A stretch of 64,000 nt of DNA from Methylobacterium sp. (GTDB taxonomy: Bacteria > Pseudomonadota > Alphaproteobacteria > Rhizobiales > Beijerinckiaceae), in the NCBI GenBank assembly GCA_020252645.1, contig JADCCN010000012.1, forward strand, positions 5,001 through 69,000. Reading direction: 5' to 3'. Both the position numbers and the translations under genes were made by a program. This document shows positions 1 through 9,905 of this stretch, piece after piece. Numbering within the stretch: the stretch's first letter is position 1; each line of letters begins with the position of its first letter. Below the pieces are notes generated by a model. The model saw only the letters and a program-made list of their open reading frames with translations. It did no database searches and was not told where the DNA came from.

Positions 1-11
1 GCACGGTTCTG

Positions 12-1862
12 ATGCTTTTTTCGGTGGTTGCCGCGTTGTCGCCGGTCGAAACCCTCGTAACCTCACCGCAGATCAGCCGCACGGAGCCCGATTCCGGGTA
101 TAATGCTTCGGTGGTGATTGCCGCGCGGCGCGCCGACAAGCTCATCCGCCGCACCAATCTCGTGGCCGCCCGGCAGGATTACAAGGCACCGGTTCTGGTG
201 CGCGTCGGCAATGCCGAAGTCACCCGGCAGGCGGGCTTCACGCGAATCGCGACGCCGCTTGCAACCGAATCCCTTGGTTTCACCGACCAGATCCCGGCCT
301 TCAACCTTGCGCGGCTCGTTTCGATCGCCAGCGAGGATCGGGCCGCCGCCGCGACCGAGAGTGAACCCGGCGCCTTCCCGGAAACGGATATCGGTGTCTC
401 TTTGCGCGAGATCGGCGCGGTGCGCGGCAAGTCGGAAAGCGGGATCCGCCTCGCCGATGACGATGCCCGCACGCAGGTGGTGGATTTGCTGGTCGAGAGG
501 CGGAACGAACCGCCCCGCCTCGCGGCGCAGTCGCAGCTCGCGCGCGTCATGCGCGCACCCTCCGAATTATCTGCGGCTTCCGCCTTTGCCGGCGCCGGCA
601 GCGCGGTGGCTGATCCTTTCTCGAAGCTCGTGGTGCGCATGGTGCCGGAGAATGTCTCGCTGCTCGCGCGGCAGGATGCGGTGCTCAATCCCTATGCGGT
701 CGAGGAGCGGATCTTCCTCTCCCGTTCCATGCAGGCGACCACGCAGACTTTACGTCAGCAGGGCGCGAACCCGAGGCAGATCCAGGAGATCATCTCCGCG
801 CTCACGCGGAACGGGCGCACCACCAATCTCGATGGCAACCGCATCCTCAAGCTGACGCTGCAAGCGCAAGAGCCGCGCGGTGCGAAGGAGCTGATGCGGG
901 TCGATCTCTTCGCGGATGAGGAGATGGTCGCCTCGACCGGCCGGCGCGATGACGGCAGCTTCTGGCCGCTCGAGACCCGCGATGCGCCGAGCCGCGGTGC
1001 GGGCGGAACCACGGCCACGGCCGAGGAGGAGGATGAGGAGGCGGAAACCAATTCAGGCCGGCTCACGCTCTATCACTCGATCCACGAGACCGCGCGCCGG
1101 CATGACGTTCCGAATGCCGTGATCGAGGACATCATCCGCACCATTTTCTTCGATGTCGATCTGCAGCGCCGCGTCGCGCCGGGCGATTTCCTTGAAATCC
1201 TCATTGCGAATGGCGAAGGCGAGGCACAGCCGCGGCAGGATCTGCTGCTGGTTTCGCTGAATGCGCAGAATGCCCGTCGACGCTATTACCGCTTCAAGCT
1301 GCCGAACGAGGATGTGATCGACTTCTTCGACGATCAGGGCCGCTCGGTGAGGCAGTTCCTGCTGCGCAAGCCGATCGATGGTGGCGAGTTCCGATCGGGG
1401 TTCGGCATGCGCCGTCACCCCATCACCGGCGGTTATCGCCTGCATGCGGGCGTGGACTGGGCGGGGCCGGTGGGCTTGCCGATCCGAGCGGCCGGCAATG
1501 GCGTGGTGCGGCTCGCGGAATGGGATTCGGGCTATGGCCGGCGCATCGAGATCGAGCATAATCATGGCTATGTCACGGCCTACAGCCACCTTTCGGCCTT
1601 TGCGCCAGGCATCAAGGATGGTGCGCGGGTGCGGCAGGGCCAGATCATCGGGCGGCTGGGCTCCACCGGCCTCTCCACGGGCCCGCACCTGCATTACGAG
1701 GTGATGATCAACGAGCGCTTCGTCGATCCGCTGGCGATCCGCCTGCCGCGCGGCCGCGAACTTGCGGGCAGGCAGCTTGAGGATTTCAAGCGCGAACGCG
1801 CCTTCATCGATGATGTGCTCAAACGCGCGCCGGGCCGGGCGAGCCAACTCGCCCAGAACTGA
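12..1862 (+). CDS. M23 family metallopeptidase (LytM-type endopeptidase), possibly 5'-truncated by window edge
   Basis: C-terminal GFGMRRHPITGGYRLHAGVDWAGPVGLPIRAAGNG...GYVTAYSHLS...GSTGLSTGPHLHYEV is a peptidase M23 signature; frame is open to the window start. Confidence 0.9.
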   Translation: MLFSVVAALSPVETLVTSPQISRTEPDSGYNASVVIAARRADKLIRRTNLVAARQDYKAPVLVRVGNAEVTRQAGFTRIATPLATESLGFTDQIPAFNLARLVSIASEDRAAAATESEPGAFPETDIGVSLREIGAVRGKSESGIRLADDDARTQVVDLLVERRNEPPRLAAQSQLARVMRAPSELSAASAFAGAGSAVADPFSKLVVRMVPENVSLLARQDAVLNPYAVEERIFLSRSMQATTQTLRQQGANPRQIQEIISALTRNGRTTNLDGNRILKLTLQAQEPRGAKELMRVDLFADEEMVASTGRRDDGSFWPLETRDAPSRGAGGTTATAEEEDEEAETNSGRLTLYHSIHETARRHDVPNAVIEDIIRTIFFDVDLQRRVAPGDFLEILIANGEGEAQPRQDLLLVSLNAQNARRRYYRFKLPNEDVIDFFDDQGRSVRQFLLRKPIDGGEFRSGFGMRRHPITGGYRLHAGVDWAGPVGLPIRAAGNGVVRLAEWDSGYGRRIEIEHNHGYVTAYSHLSAFAPGIKDGARVRQGQIIGRLGSTGLSTGPHLHYEVMINERFVDPLAIRLPRGRELAGRQLEDFKRERAFIDDVLKRAPGRASQLAQN

Positions 1863-1871
1863 TCAGGCCCC

Positions 1872-2918
1872 TCAGGCCGCCTCATGGGCACCGGGCGCGA
1901 GGCCGAGCTGCCTCAGCACGGCGATAACGGCCGGCACCGTGAGCGGCTTCTGGATCGCCGCATCAAATCCCGCTGTCAGCCCGGCTTCCTCGCGCGGATC
2001 ATCCGCACTGGCGATGACCACGGCCGGCCGGTCAGCCTGTGCGCCCAGCTGCTCGATCAGCCGGCGCCCTCCCCCTTCGGGCATCCGGAGATCCGTGAAG
2101 ACCGCGGCGAATCGCGCCTGGCGCAGGCGTTCCAGGGCGGCATCGGGGCTCGCGGCCTCCTCGCAGGAAAACCCGAGGGCGGAGAGAATCGTCCGCAGCA
2201 CGAGCCGTGAGGCCGGGTGATCATCCACGATCAGCAGCCGGCTTTCGGATTGCATGGGGGGTGCCGGCGGCCAATCGAAGGTGAAGGCCGTGCCCGGGCC
2301 GGGCGCGAGCCGCTCGGCCGCGAGCTTGCCGCCCCCGCGCGCCACCAGCCGCGCGGCAATGCCGAGGCCGAGGCCGCCGCGCCTCCCGCGTTGGCCGGGC
2401 GATCCGGCCAGGAGGCGTTCGGCGCGTGCGGGGTCGAGCCCGGGCCCGGAATCGGCAAGCCGGAAAACCATGCGCGCGCCGCCGGCAGGCGCGATATCGA
2501 GCGTGATGCGCCCCGCAGGCGTGATGCGGATGGCATTGTCGATCAGGTTCTCGAGCACCTGCCGCAGGCCGAGCGCATCGATCTCCGTCTGGCGATTGAT
2601 CGCCGGATCGAGGTTCAGCGCAAAGACAAGGCCCTTCTTTTCGGCCCGGGCACTGGCGCTGGCGGCGATCGCCTCGATGAGGGCGCCGAGGCGCGGCGCT
2701 TCGCGGGTTTCCCCGGCATGCGGCGGCAATGCACGCGCGAGAATGGCCCGCAGATGTTGCGCGCTTGCCTCTAGCGCCTCCACCAGCCGCGCCTGATCCG
2801 GGCTCAGGGGCGTGGCGGCAAGCAGATCGAGCATCGCCTCGAAGCCGCCGAGCGGGCTTCTGAGCTCATGCGCGATTTCGCGGATGGCCTGGGGCGAGAG
2901 GACGGGTGTGCTCGACAT
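1872..2918 (-). CDS. Hybrid histidine kinase with HisKA/HATPase and C-terminal receiver domain
   Basis: HELRSPLGG H-box, NLIDNAIRITP N-box, LADSGPGLD G-box, then receiver LLIVDDHPASR...VFTDLRMPEGGG...QKPL. Confidence 0.85.
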   Translation of the reverse strand: MSSTPVLSPQAIREIAHELRSPLGGFEAMLDLLAATPLSPDQARLVEALEASAQHLRAILARALPPHAGETREAPRLGALIEAIAASASARAEKKGLVFALNLDPAINRQTEIDALGLRQVLENLIDNAIRITPAGRITLDIAPAGGARMVFRLADSGPGLDPARAERLLAGSPGQRGRRGGLGLGIAARLVARGGGKLAAERLAPGPGTAFTFDWPPAPPMQSESRLLIVDDHPASRLVLRTILSALGFSCEEAASPDAALERLRQARFAAVFTDLRMPEGGGRRLIEQLGAQADRPAVVIASADDPREEAGLTAGFDAAIQKPLTVPAVIAVLRQLGLAPGAHEAA

Positions 2919-3041
2919 GGGATATCCGCAGGTCTTTCAGGGGTGCGGGCAGGCCCGCGCTCTTTCCTTTATCGCCCGCTGGCGTAAACAGCCCTTGAAT
3001 GCCGGGCGCGATCCGGCTCCCTGTCTCGCCCGGCCCTCTCC

Positions 3042-3965
3042 ATGCTCGCCAACTCCTTCGGCATCGTCGCTCCCATTTTCGCGCTCATCGCCATCGGCTA
3101 TGTGACGGTGCGCACGGGGCTGATCGGCGGAAGCGCCGGCGAGGGCCTCTCCGCCTTCGTGTTCGTGCTGGCGATTCCCGCCCTGCTCTTCCGCACGGTG
3201 GCGACGGCCGACCTGCCGAACCTGAACCCCGCACCCTACTGGCTCGCCTATTTCATCCCGCTGGCTCTGGTCTGGCTCGCAGCCAGCGCCTTCGCCAGGC
3301 TCGCGGGGCGCGACCGCGCCGAACGGGCGGTGATCGGCTTCACGGCCGCGCAATCGAACACCGTGCTGATCGGCATTCCGCTGATCCTCGGCGTGTTCGG
3401 CGAGGCGGGCCGTGTGCCGATCGTGCTGCTGCTCGCCGTGCATCTCCCCGTCACGATGACCATCGTGACCGTGCTGATCGAGCGCGGTGGCGGGGCAGCC
3501 GCGACCGTGAAGCTCATCCGGTCGCTGGTGACGCACCCGATCCTGATCGGCATCTTCGCGGGACTTGCCTGGCGCATGACCGGCCAGAAACTGCCGGAGA
3601 TCCCGCTCTCCATCGTCACGTTCCTGAGCCAATCGGCGGCGCCCTGCGCGCTGGTGGCGACGGGCATGGGGCTGGTGCGGGTGAGTTTCTCGGGCTCGCG
3701 CCTGCTGATCATGGGCGTTGGCGCGCTGAAGCTGATCCTGCATCCGTTGCTGGTGTTCCTGTTCGCGAAGCATGTTTTCGTGCTGCCGCCGGTCTGGATC
3801 GGCGCGGCAACGCTCTTCGCGGCCTGCCCCTCGGGCATCAACGCATTTCTCGTGGCCGAGCGTTATCGCAAGGCCGAGGCCATCGCCTCGGGCACCATCG
3901 CGCTGACCACGCTGATCGCGGTGGTGACGACGACCTTCGTGGTGAGCGTGGTGGCCGCGCTCTAG
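3042..3965 (+). CDS. AEC family (auxin efflux carrier-type) transporter
   Basis: Hydrophobic 307 aa protein with AEC-type layout (MLANSFGIVAPIFALIAIGYVTVR; GFTAAQSNTVLIGIPL). Confidence 0.8.
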   Translation: MLANSFGIVAPIFALIAIGYVTVRTGLIGGSAGEGLSAFVFVLAIPALLFRTVATADLPNLNPAPYWLAYFIPLALVWLAASAFARLAGRDRAERAVIGFTAAQSNTVLIGIPLILGVFGEAGRVPIVLLLAVHLPVTMTIVTVLIERGGGAAATVKLIRSLVTHPILIGIFAGLAWRMTGQKLPEIPLSIVTFLSQSAAPCALVATGMGLVRVSFSGSRLLIMGVGALKLILHPLLVFLFAKHVFVLPPVWIGAATLFAACPSGINAFLVAERYRKAEAIASGTIALTTLIAVVTTTFVVSVVAAL

Positions 3966-4068
3966 AGCGGTCGCCGATCTGACTCGATCAGATCGACCAC
4001 TCTAAGCTATTGATTTACAGCATTTTCTTTCGACGAACCGGTATCCACTTCTTCGAAAAAATGCTCTA
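3963..4068. repeat. Mosaic hairpin element (TAGAGC...GCTCTA), ~106 bp, copy R1
   Basis: Two hairpins, terminal TAGAGC/GCTCTA, inner core GAACCGGTATCCACTT; termini coincide with the stop codons of both flanking convergent genes. Confidence 0.85.
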
Positions 4069-4899
4069 GCCGAACCCCAGTCGCCGGCGGATATCGCCAG
4101 CCGTCACCCCTTGCGCGCGCAGCTGGCGCAGGGGAGTCGAGACGGCCGATTTCGAAAGCTTCTTTCCCTCCTCGTCGAGGATCAGCGCGTGATGGTGATA
4201 GACCGGTGCGGGAAGGCCGAGGAGCGATTGCAGCAGCCTGTGAATGGCCGTGGCCGCATAGAGGTCGCGGCCGCGCACCACATGCGTGACCCCCTGCATC
4301 GCATCATCGAGCGCAACCGCGAGGTGATAGCTCGCCGGAACATCCTTCCGGATCAGCACGGCATCGCCCCAGATCGAGGGATCGGCGGGGATCACCTGCT
4401 CCGCGCCTTCTCCCGTCTCGCGCCAATGCAGCGGGCCGGAAAGCGTGGCGATTCCAGCGCGGCAATCGAGCCGCAGCGCAAATGGCCCCTCCCCCGCGCC
4501 GTGATCCCGGCATGTGCCGGGATAGAGAATCGCGCCATCGGGATCGCGCGGGGCATCCTCGCCCGCTGCCTTCTGGATATCCCCGCGCGTGCAGGTGCAG
4601 CGGAACACGAGGCCGTGCGATGCAAGCGAATCCGCTGCGGCTCCGTAGCGCGCGAATTGCGTGGATTGCCGGAGCACCGGCTCTTCCCAGGCGAGCCCCA
4701 GCCAGGCGAGATCATCGAGGCAATCCGCCACGAGGCTGTCCGTGCAGCGCGATGTGTCGATATCCTCGATTCGGATGAGGAATCGTCCGCCTTTCTCCGC
4801 CGCCATGCGCGCATTGAGCAGGGCCGAAAAGGCATGCCCCAGATGCAGGTGACCGTTGGGGCTGGGCGCGAAGCGGAAAACGGGTTGCATGCGAATCAA
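4066..4899 (-). CDS. gluQ: Glutamyl-Q tRNA(Asp) synthetase
   Basis: FRFAPSPNGHLHLGHAFSALLN HIGH-type motif, KLSKS motif, short (277 aa) GluRS-like protein without anticodon-binding domain. Confidence 0.9.
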   Translation of the reverse strand: MIRMQPVFRFAPSPNGHLHLGHAFSALLNARMAAEKGGRFLIRIEDIDTSRCTDSLVADCLDDLAWLGLAWEEPVLRQSTQFARYGAAADSLASHGLVFRCTCTRGDIQKAAGEDAPRDPDGAILYPGTCRDHGAGEGPFALRLDCRAGIATLSGPLHWRETGEGAEQVIPADPSIWGDAVLIRKDVPASYHLAVALDDAMQGVTHVVRGRDLYAATAIHRLLQSLLGLPAPVYHHHALILDEEGKKLSKSAVSTPLRQLRAQGVTAGDIRRRLGFG

Positions 4900-4960
4900 T
4901 CACGGCTTTGCATGGCCCTGAGGAATCCGGGCATGACAGCCAAACCAGAAGGGGCCAGCC

Positions 4961-5605
4961 ATGAGCATACTCACCTCCGAAGCCGATGTCGCCCGCGGCG
5001 TGGAGGCCCTGCGCGCGATGTGTCCTCATATGGCGATGATCGCCGAGACCTGCGGCGTGCCCACCCTGCGCTGGCGCGAGCCGGGATTGGGCGGGCTCGT
5101 TTCGACCATCACCGCGCAGCAGGTCTCGACCTCCGCCGCCAATGCCATCCGCGGAAAGCTGCGCGCGGTCCTTGATCCCATCACTCCCGAGGGGCTGATG
5201 GCGATGAATGACGAGGATTTACGCGCCTGCGGCTATTCCGCCGGAAAGATCAGGACGCTCCGCGCGATTGCCTCGGCGGTCATCGCGGGCGACCTGCCGA
5301 TTGATCAGCTCGGCGAGATGCCTGCGGCAGAGGCCCATGCGAGCCTCGTGAAGGTGCATGGCATCGGGCCATGGACCGCCGAGGTCTGGCTGATGTTCTC
5401 GGTGGGCGTGCAGGATGTGTTCGCGCCCGGCGATCTTGCGCTGCAGGAGGGCGCGAAGCTCGCCATGGGGCTCGATCTGCGGCCGACCGCAAAGGAAATC
5501 GCGGTCATTGCCGAACGCTGGAGCCCATGGCGGGCCGTGGCGGCGCGCATGCTCTGGGCCTATTACGGCCATGTGAAGAAGCGAGCGGGCGTGGTGGCGA
5601 GCTGA
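4961..5605 (+). CDS. DNA-3-methyladenine glycosylase II family protein (HhH-GPD)
   Basis: LVSTITAQQVSTSAANAI...KVHGIGPWTAEVWLMFSVGVQDVFAPGDLALQ. Confidence 0.88.
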   Translation: MSILTSEADVARGVEALRAMCPHMAMIAETCGVPTLRWREPGLGGLVSTITAQQVSTSAANAIRGKLRAVLDPITPEGLMAMNDEDLRACGYSAGKIRTLRAIASAVIAGDLPIDQLGEMPAAEAHASLVKVHGIGPWTAEVWLMFSVGVQDVFAPGDLALQEGAKLAMGLDLRPTAKEIAVIAERWSPWRAVAARMLWAYYGHVKKRAGVVAS

Positions 5606-5646
5606 ACAGGCGAGCGCCAGGCGCGACCGTTTCGCTCAGCGCCGCC

Positions 5647-6159
5647 TCAATCGAGGAAAACCATGATGCCGACCACGAGCCGCGTGCTGCCACCCTTGAG
5701 AACGGGATAGATGATCCGCGTGTAGTCGATTCCCTCGGGATCGCGCTCCGTGCGCGATATCCGGGAAAAATGCGGCATCTTGTGAATGGCGACCTGCCGG
5801 AAGGAATCCAGCGATTTCCTGATCTCCTCGAGCTCGGGGACTTCGGCGAAACGGTAGCCGGTGAAGTCAGTGCCGAATCGCTCCTGCAGCTCGTCGCCGT
5901 AATAGAGACATATGAAATCATCCAGTCGGTCCGCCGGCTGGAGAACCACAATCCGGCGGCTCAGCAGGCAAAGCTGAGCCTCGTCCCAAGACTGGATGAT
6001 ATCGAGAAAATCATTCCTGGACGCATTCTTGCAAAGCTCCGAGAGCAGCTTGAAGTGAACAGTCTCGTCTTCTGTGAGATCAAATCGAAGAAGCATTCTG
6101 CCCCCGGCTTTGGCGCGGTTTGAACGATTACCCGTTTTACTTGCATTCTCTTCATTCAA
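5647..6159 (-). CDS. PAS-like (PAS_5-type) domain protein
   Basis: PADRLDDFICLYYGDELQERFGTDFTGYRFAEV pattern; related to the neighbouring upstream ORF. Confidence 0.55.
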   Translation of the reverse strand: MNEENASKTGNRSNRAKAGGRMLLRFDLTEDETVHFKLLSELCKNASRNDFLDIIQSWDEAQLCLLSRRIVVLQPADRLDDFICLYYGDELQERFGTDFTGYRFAEVPELEEIRKSLDSFRQVAIHKMPHFSRISRTERDPEGIDYTRIIYPVLKGGSTRLVVGIMVFLD

Positions 6160-6177
6160 CGCTGGCAGAGCAGCGAA

Positions 6178-6720
6178 TCAGAAATAACGACCCTCAAGCG
6201 TGTGATCATGAAAAACATCGTGACCGATCGCGCAAGCGCTGCCGCTTTCCGCGGTTACAGGATCGATAACACGAGAGTATTCAACGACCCACATGTCAGA
6301 AAAATCAGAGCGATGACGCGACATGACCTTTTCATGAGCCATCAGAGATTTTTCGAACTGCTCCGGCCAGGGTCTCAAGATCGGCGAAGGATGAAGAATT
6401 TCCGCGAAGGAAGGGGCGGAAATGTCCCGACCGGAATGGGCAGCGACTTCCGAACCGGCGAAGGCGAAGCGAGCATCCTCCAGCCGGTCGGCGGGAAAAA
6501 CCGCAACCGGATGGCCCGGCAAATCACCGGTCGCGCCCGCTTCGATCAACCGCCGGCGGACGTTCTCACCAGATTGGAACCGGCGAACGAACCTTTCCAT
6601 GGGGATAGGGGAAGCGTTCCGCGCGGCGGCACGATGATCGGCAGAGGCCATCAGGACTAGTCCAAAAAAAACAGGAAAGTTCATTCGTATTACGATAATT
6701 CCCGCCATAATCTGGCGCAA
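6178..6720 (-). CDS. Hypothetical protein, divergent paralogue of the adjacent PAS-like protein
   Basis: VAVFPADRLEDARFAFAGSEVAAHSGRDISAPSFAEIL...VEYSRVIDPV aligns with PADRLDDFICLYYGDELQERFGTDFTGYRFAEV...IDYTRIIYPV. Confidence 0.5.
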   Translation of the reverse strand: MRQIMAGIIVIRMNFPVFFGLVLMASADHRAAARNASPIPMERFVRRFQSGENVRRRLIEAGATGDLPGHPVAVFPADRLEDARFAFAGSEVAAHSGRDISAPSFAEILHPSPILRPWPEQFEKSLMAHEKVMSRHRSDFSDMWVVEYSRVIDPVTAESGSACAIGHDVFHDHTLEGRYF

Positions 6721-6744
6721 ATTGTTTGCCTAGAAAAAAACACT

Positions 6745-6786
6745 TTTTTTGGCCGTATCGAAGCGTTTTTTGGCCGTATCGAAGCG
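6745..6786. repeat. Perfect 21-bp tandem duplication TTTTTTGGCCGTATCGAAGCG x2
   Basis: Read directly at 6745-6765 and 6766-6786, upstream of the minus-strand PAS-like pair. Confidence 0.95.
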
Positions 6787-6932
6787 GCAGAAACGATACA
6801 ATGTTACAATGATTTTTACGTGCCCTCGCGGACATTTTCGAGCGTCGCGATCGGGCGGGAAAGTCGGGTTCAACCTCCAGACGAGCCAGAGCCGCACAGC
6901 GGGAGGTAGCGGACCGGATGTTCCGCAACCCT

Positions 6933-7250
6933 GAGCATCTTCAAGCACATCGGGCTTCGGACCGCGTGAAGAGCTCGTGTTCAAACACAGAGATCGGGCA
7001 TTTTCAAGCGAAGCGGGCTCCGGTTCGGGTCACGAAAATGTGACAAGACAAAGAGATCGAGCATTCTCGAGCGAAGCGGGAACCGGTTCTCGTGAAAGAA
7101 AATTCGTTCAAACAGAGAGATAGAGCATTTTGAAGCGAAGCGGGAACCGGTTCGAGTAACGAAAATGTGACAAGACAAAGAGAGAGCATTTTCGAGCGAA
7201 GCGGGAACCGGTTCGCGCGAAAGAAAATGCGATCAAACAGGGAGATCGAG
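6933..7250. repeat. Tandem array of ~61-64 bp hairpin half-elements (5 units) of the AAGCGGGAACCGGTT family
   Basis: Unit starts near 6933, 6996, 7059, 7123 and 7184; each has GCATTTT..GAAGCGGGAACCGGTTCG..GAAAAT. Confidence 0.85.
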
Positions 7251-7281
7251 CAGATGACAAAGCAGCATGGAGCCAGATCCG

Positions 7282-7317
7282 TCATTCCCGACGCTGAAGG
7301 CGCGCGGGAATCCATGC
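7282..7317. repeat. Palindromic repeat GTCATTCCCG...CGGGAATCCATG
   Basis: ATTCCC/GGGAAT inverted repeat, same family as copies near 23.4-24 kb and 44.6 kb. Confidence 0.7.
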
Positions 7318-7416
7318 GCGGCCGGTCTGGGTGCCGCTTTTCCACGCTCGAAACGCAAAACCCGTTTCCCGCTCGCGCCTTCCCCGCTATACGGCCCCCA
7401 TTCCCAAGGTGGCGCG

Positions 7417-9636
7417 ATGCTTTTGAAGAACGAACCTGAGATCACCCCCGAATTCGTGAAGGCCCATGGCCTGAAGCCCGACGAATACGAGCGCTTCGTG
7501 GCGCTGATCGGGCGGACGCCTTCCATCACGGAGCTCGGAATCGTCTCGGCGATGTGGAACGAGCATTGCTCCTACAAATCCTCGAAGGTTCATCTCAAAA
7601 CGCTGCCCACCAAGGGCAGCCGCGTGATCTACGGCCCCGGCGAGAATGCCGGCGTGATCGATATCGGCGATGGCGATGTCGTGGCCTTCAAGATGGAGAG
7701 CCACAACCATCCGAGCTATATCGAGCCCTATCAGGGTGCAACGACCGGCGTGGGCGGGATCTTGCGCGACGTGTTCACCATGGGCGCGCGGCCCGTGGCC
7801 TGCCTCAATTTCCTGCGGTTCGGCGCGCCCGATCACCCCAGGACGAAGCATCTCGTCGCGGGCGTGGTCGCAGGCATCGGCGGCTATGGCAACAGCTTCG
7901 GTGTGCCCACGGTGGCGGGATCGGTAGGCTTCCACCCGCGCTATAATGGCAATTGCCTCGTGAATGCGATGGCTGTTGGAATCGCCAAGCGCGAGATGAT
8001 CTTCACCAGCCAAGCCAGCGGCGTCGGCATGCCGATCGTCTATCTCGGCTCGAAAACGGGCCGCGACGGCATCCATGGCGCGACGATGGCCTCGGCCGAA
8101 TTCGACGACGCCTCGGAGGAGAAGCGCCCCACCGTGCAGGTGGGTGATCCCTTCGCCGAGAAGCTGCTGCTGGAAGCCTGCCTCGAGATCATGGCCAAGG
8201 GCTGCGTCATCGCCATCCAGGATATGGGGGCTGCGGGCCTCACCTGCTCGGCGGTGGAAATGGGGGCGAAGGGCGATCTCGGCATCGAGCTCGACCTCGA
8301 TATGGTGCCCTGCCGCGAGCCGGGCATGACCGCCTACGAGATGATGCTCTCCGAAAGCCAGGAGCGCATGCTCATGGTGCTCCACCCCCACAAGGAGGCG
8401 GAAGCGCGTGCGATCTTCACGAAATGGGGCCTCGATTTCGCGGTGATCGGCAAGACGACCGATACGCTGCGCTTCGTCATCAAGCACAAGGGCGAGGTGA
8501 TGGCCGATCTCCCCATCAAGGAGCTAGGCGACAAGGCGCCGGAATATAACCGCCCGTGGGTGGAGACGCCGAAGCGCCTCGCCATCCGCCGGGGCGAGAT
8601 CGAACCGCCGGTTTCCAACCGCGAGGCTTTGCTGAAGCTGCTCGGCTCGCCGGATCTCTGCTCGAAGCGCTGGGTGTGGGAGCAGTACGACCACATCATC
8701 CAGGGCAACATTGTGCAGCGCCCCGGCGGCGACGCGGCGGTGATCCGCGTGAACGAGGCTGGCAAGGGCCTCGCCGTGACGTGTGATGTCACCCCGCGCT
8801 ATGTCGAGGCCGATCCGTTCGAGGGTGGCAAGCAGGCGGTGGCGGAATGCTATCGCAACCTCTCGGCCGTCGGTTCGCTGCCGATCGCGCTGACGGATAA
8901 CCTGAATTTCGGCAATCCCGAGCGCCCCGAGATCATGGGCCAGTTCGCGCTCGCCGTCCGGGGCATCGGCGAAGCGGCCCGTGCGCTCGAGTTCCCGGTC
9001 GTCTCGGGCAATGTCAGCCTCTACAACGAGACCAACGGCCAGGGCATTCTGCCAACCCCCACCATCGGCGGCGTGGGCCTCATCGCCGATGTAACGAAGA
9101 CCGCCACCCTCGCCTTCAAGAATGCGGGCGATGCGATCATCATCATGGGTGAAACCAGGGGCTGGCTCGGGGCTTCGGCCTATCTCGCGACGCTTCTCGG
9201 CCGCGAGGATGGCGCACCGCCCCCCGTGGATCTCGAGGCTGAGAAGCTGCGCGGCACGCTGGTGCGCGCAATGATCGAGAGCGCAGTCGTCACCGCGGTG
9301 CATGACATCTCGGATGGCGGCATCGGCGTGGCGCTCGCGGAAATGGCGCTGGCGGGCAATATCGGCGCGACCATCGGCTCGCATGATGCCGATGTGCCGC
9401 TCCACGCCTGGCTCTTCGGCGAGGATCAGGGCCGCTACATCATCACCTGCCCGATGGCGAAGGCGGCCGAGCTGGAATTCCAGCTCAACAGCCTGCAGGT
9501 CGTGACAACCTTTGTCGGGATTGTCGGCGGCGAGACGTTGACGCTGCCCGGAGAAGCGCCCATTTCTTTGAAGGAACTGCGCGACGCGCATGAAGGCTGG
9601 CTGCCGGCCTATATGGGCGCGGAAGCGGCGGAATAA
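7417..9636 (+). CDS. purL: Phosphoribosylformylglycinamidine synthase subunit PurL
   Basis: [57 protein letters not shown] at 7417 preferred over the upstream in-frame start at 7267. Confidence 0.97.
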   Translation: MLLKNEPEITPEFVKAHGLKPDEYERFVALIGRTPSITELGIVSAMWNEHCSYKSSKVHLKTLPTKGSRVIYGPGENAGVIDIGDGDVVAFKMESHNHPSYIEPYQGATTGVGGILRDVFTMGARPVACLNFLRFGAPDHPRTKHLVAGVVAGIGGYGNSFGVPTVAGSVGFHPRYNGNCLVNAMAVGIAKREMIFTSQASGVGMPIVYLGSKTGRDGIHGATMASAEFDDASEEKRPTVQVGDPFAEKLLLEACLEIMAKGCVIAIQDMGAAGLTCSAVEMGAKGDLGIELDLDMVPCREPGMTAYEMMLSESQERMLMVLHPHKEAEARAIFTKWGLDFAVIGKTTDTLRFVIKHKGEVMADLPIKELGDKAPEYNRPWVETPKRLAIRRGEIEPPVSNREALLKLLGSPDLCSKRWVWEQYDHIIQGNIVQRPGGDAAVIRVNEAGKGLAVTCDVTPRYVEADPFEGGKQAVAECYRNLSAVGSLPIALTDNLNFGNPERPEIMGQFALAVRGIGEAARALEFPVVSGNVSLYNETNGQGILPTPTIGGVGLIADVTKTATLAFKNAGDAIIIMGETRGWLGASAYLATLLGREDGAPPPVDLEAEKLRGTLVRAMIESAVVTAVHDISDGGIGVALAEMALAGNIGATIGSHDADVPLHAWLFGEDQGRYIITCPMAKAAELEFQLNSLQVVTTFVGIVGGETLTLPGEAPISLKELRDAHEGWLPAYMGAEAAE

Positions 9637-9648
9637 GGGTCAAGAACC

Positions 9649-9879
9649 ATGCCCATGAAGGCTGACGAGATCGCGGCGATGATCAGGGAAGCACTGCCGG
9701 ATGCGGAAGTGGACATCCGCGACCTTGCGGGCGATGGCGACCATTACGCCGCGACCGTCACCTCATCCGCCTTCAAGGGCCTGCCGAAGGTCAAGCAGCA
9801 CCAGCTGGTCTATGCGGCGCTGAAGGGCAATATGGGCGGCGTGCTGCACGCTCTGGCGCTGACGACGGTGGCGAAGTAA
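9649..9879 (+). CDS. BolA family protein
   Basis: 76 aa, DGDHYAATVTSSAFKGLPKVKQHQLVYAAL, next to grxD. Confidence 0.92.
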   Translation: MPMKADEIAAMIREALPDAEVDIRDLAGDGDHYAATVTSSAFKGLPKVKQHQLVYAALKGNMGGVLHALALTTVAK

Positions 9880-9905
9880 GTTCAGGAAAGATGCCAGAGC
9901 GAAAC

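Noticed and set aside
2937-3773. 278 aa minus-strand ORF opposite the AEC transporter
   Set aside because: Low-complexity shadow frame (His/Arg/Gln/Glu-rich) of a clear plus-strand gene; typical antisense ORF in high-GC DNA
6933-7250. Possible CRISPR array
   Set aside because: The ~63-bp units are repeated end to end with related sequences throughout; there are no unique spacers of constant length and no cas genes
6981-7345. Minus-strand repeat-rich ORFs (SRFASKCSISLFERIFFHENRFPLRSRM...)
   Set aside because: Translations of the tandem hairpin array, not a real repeat protein
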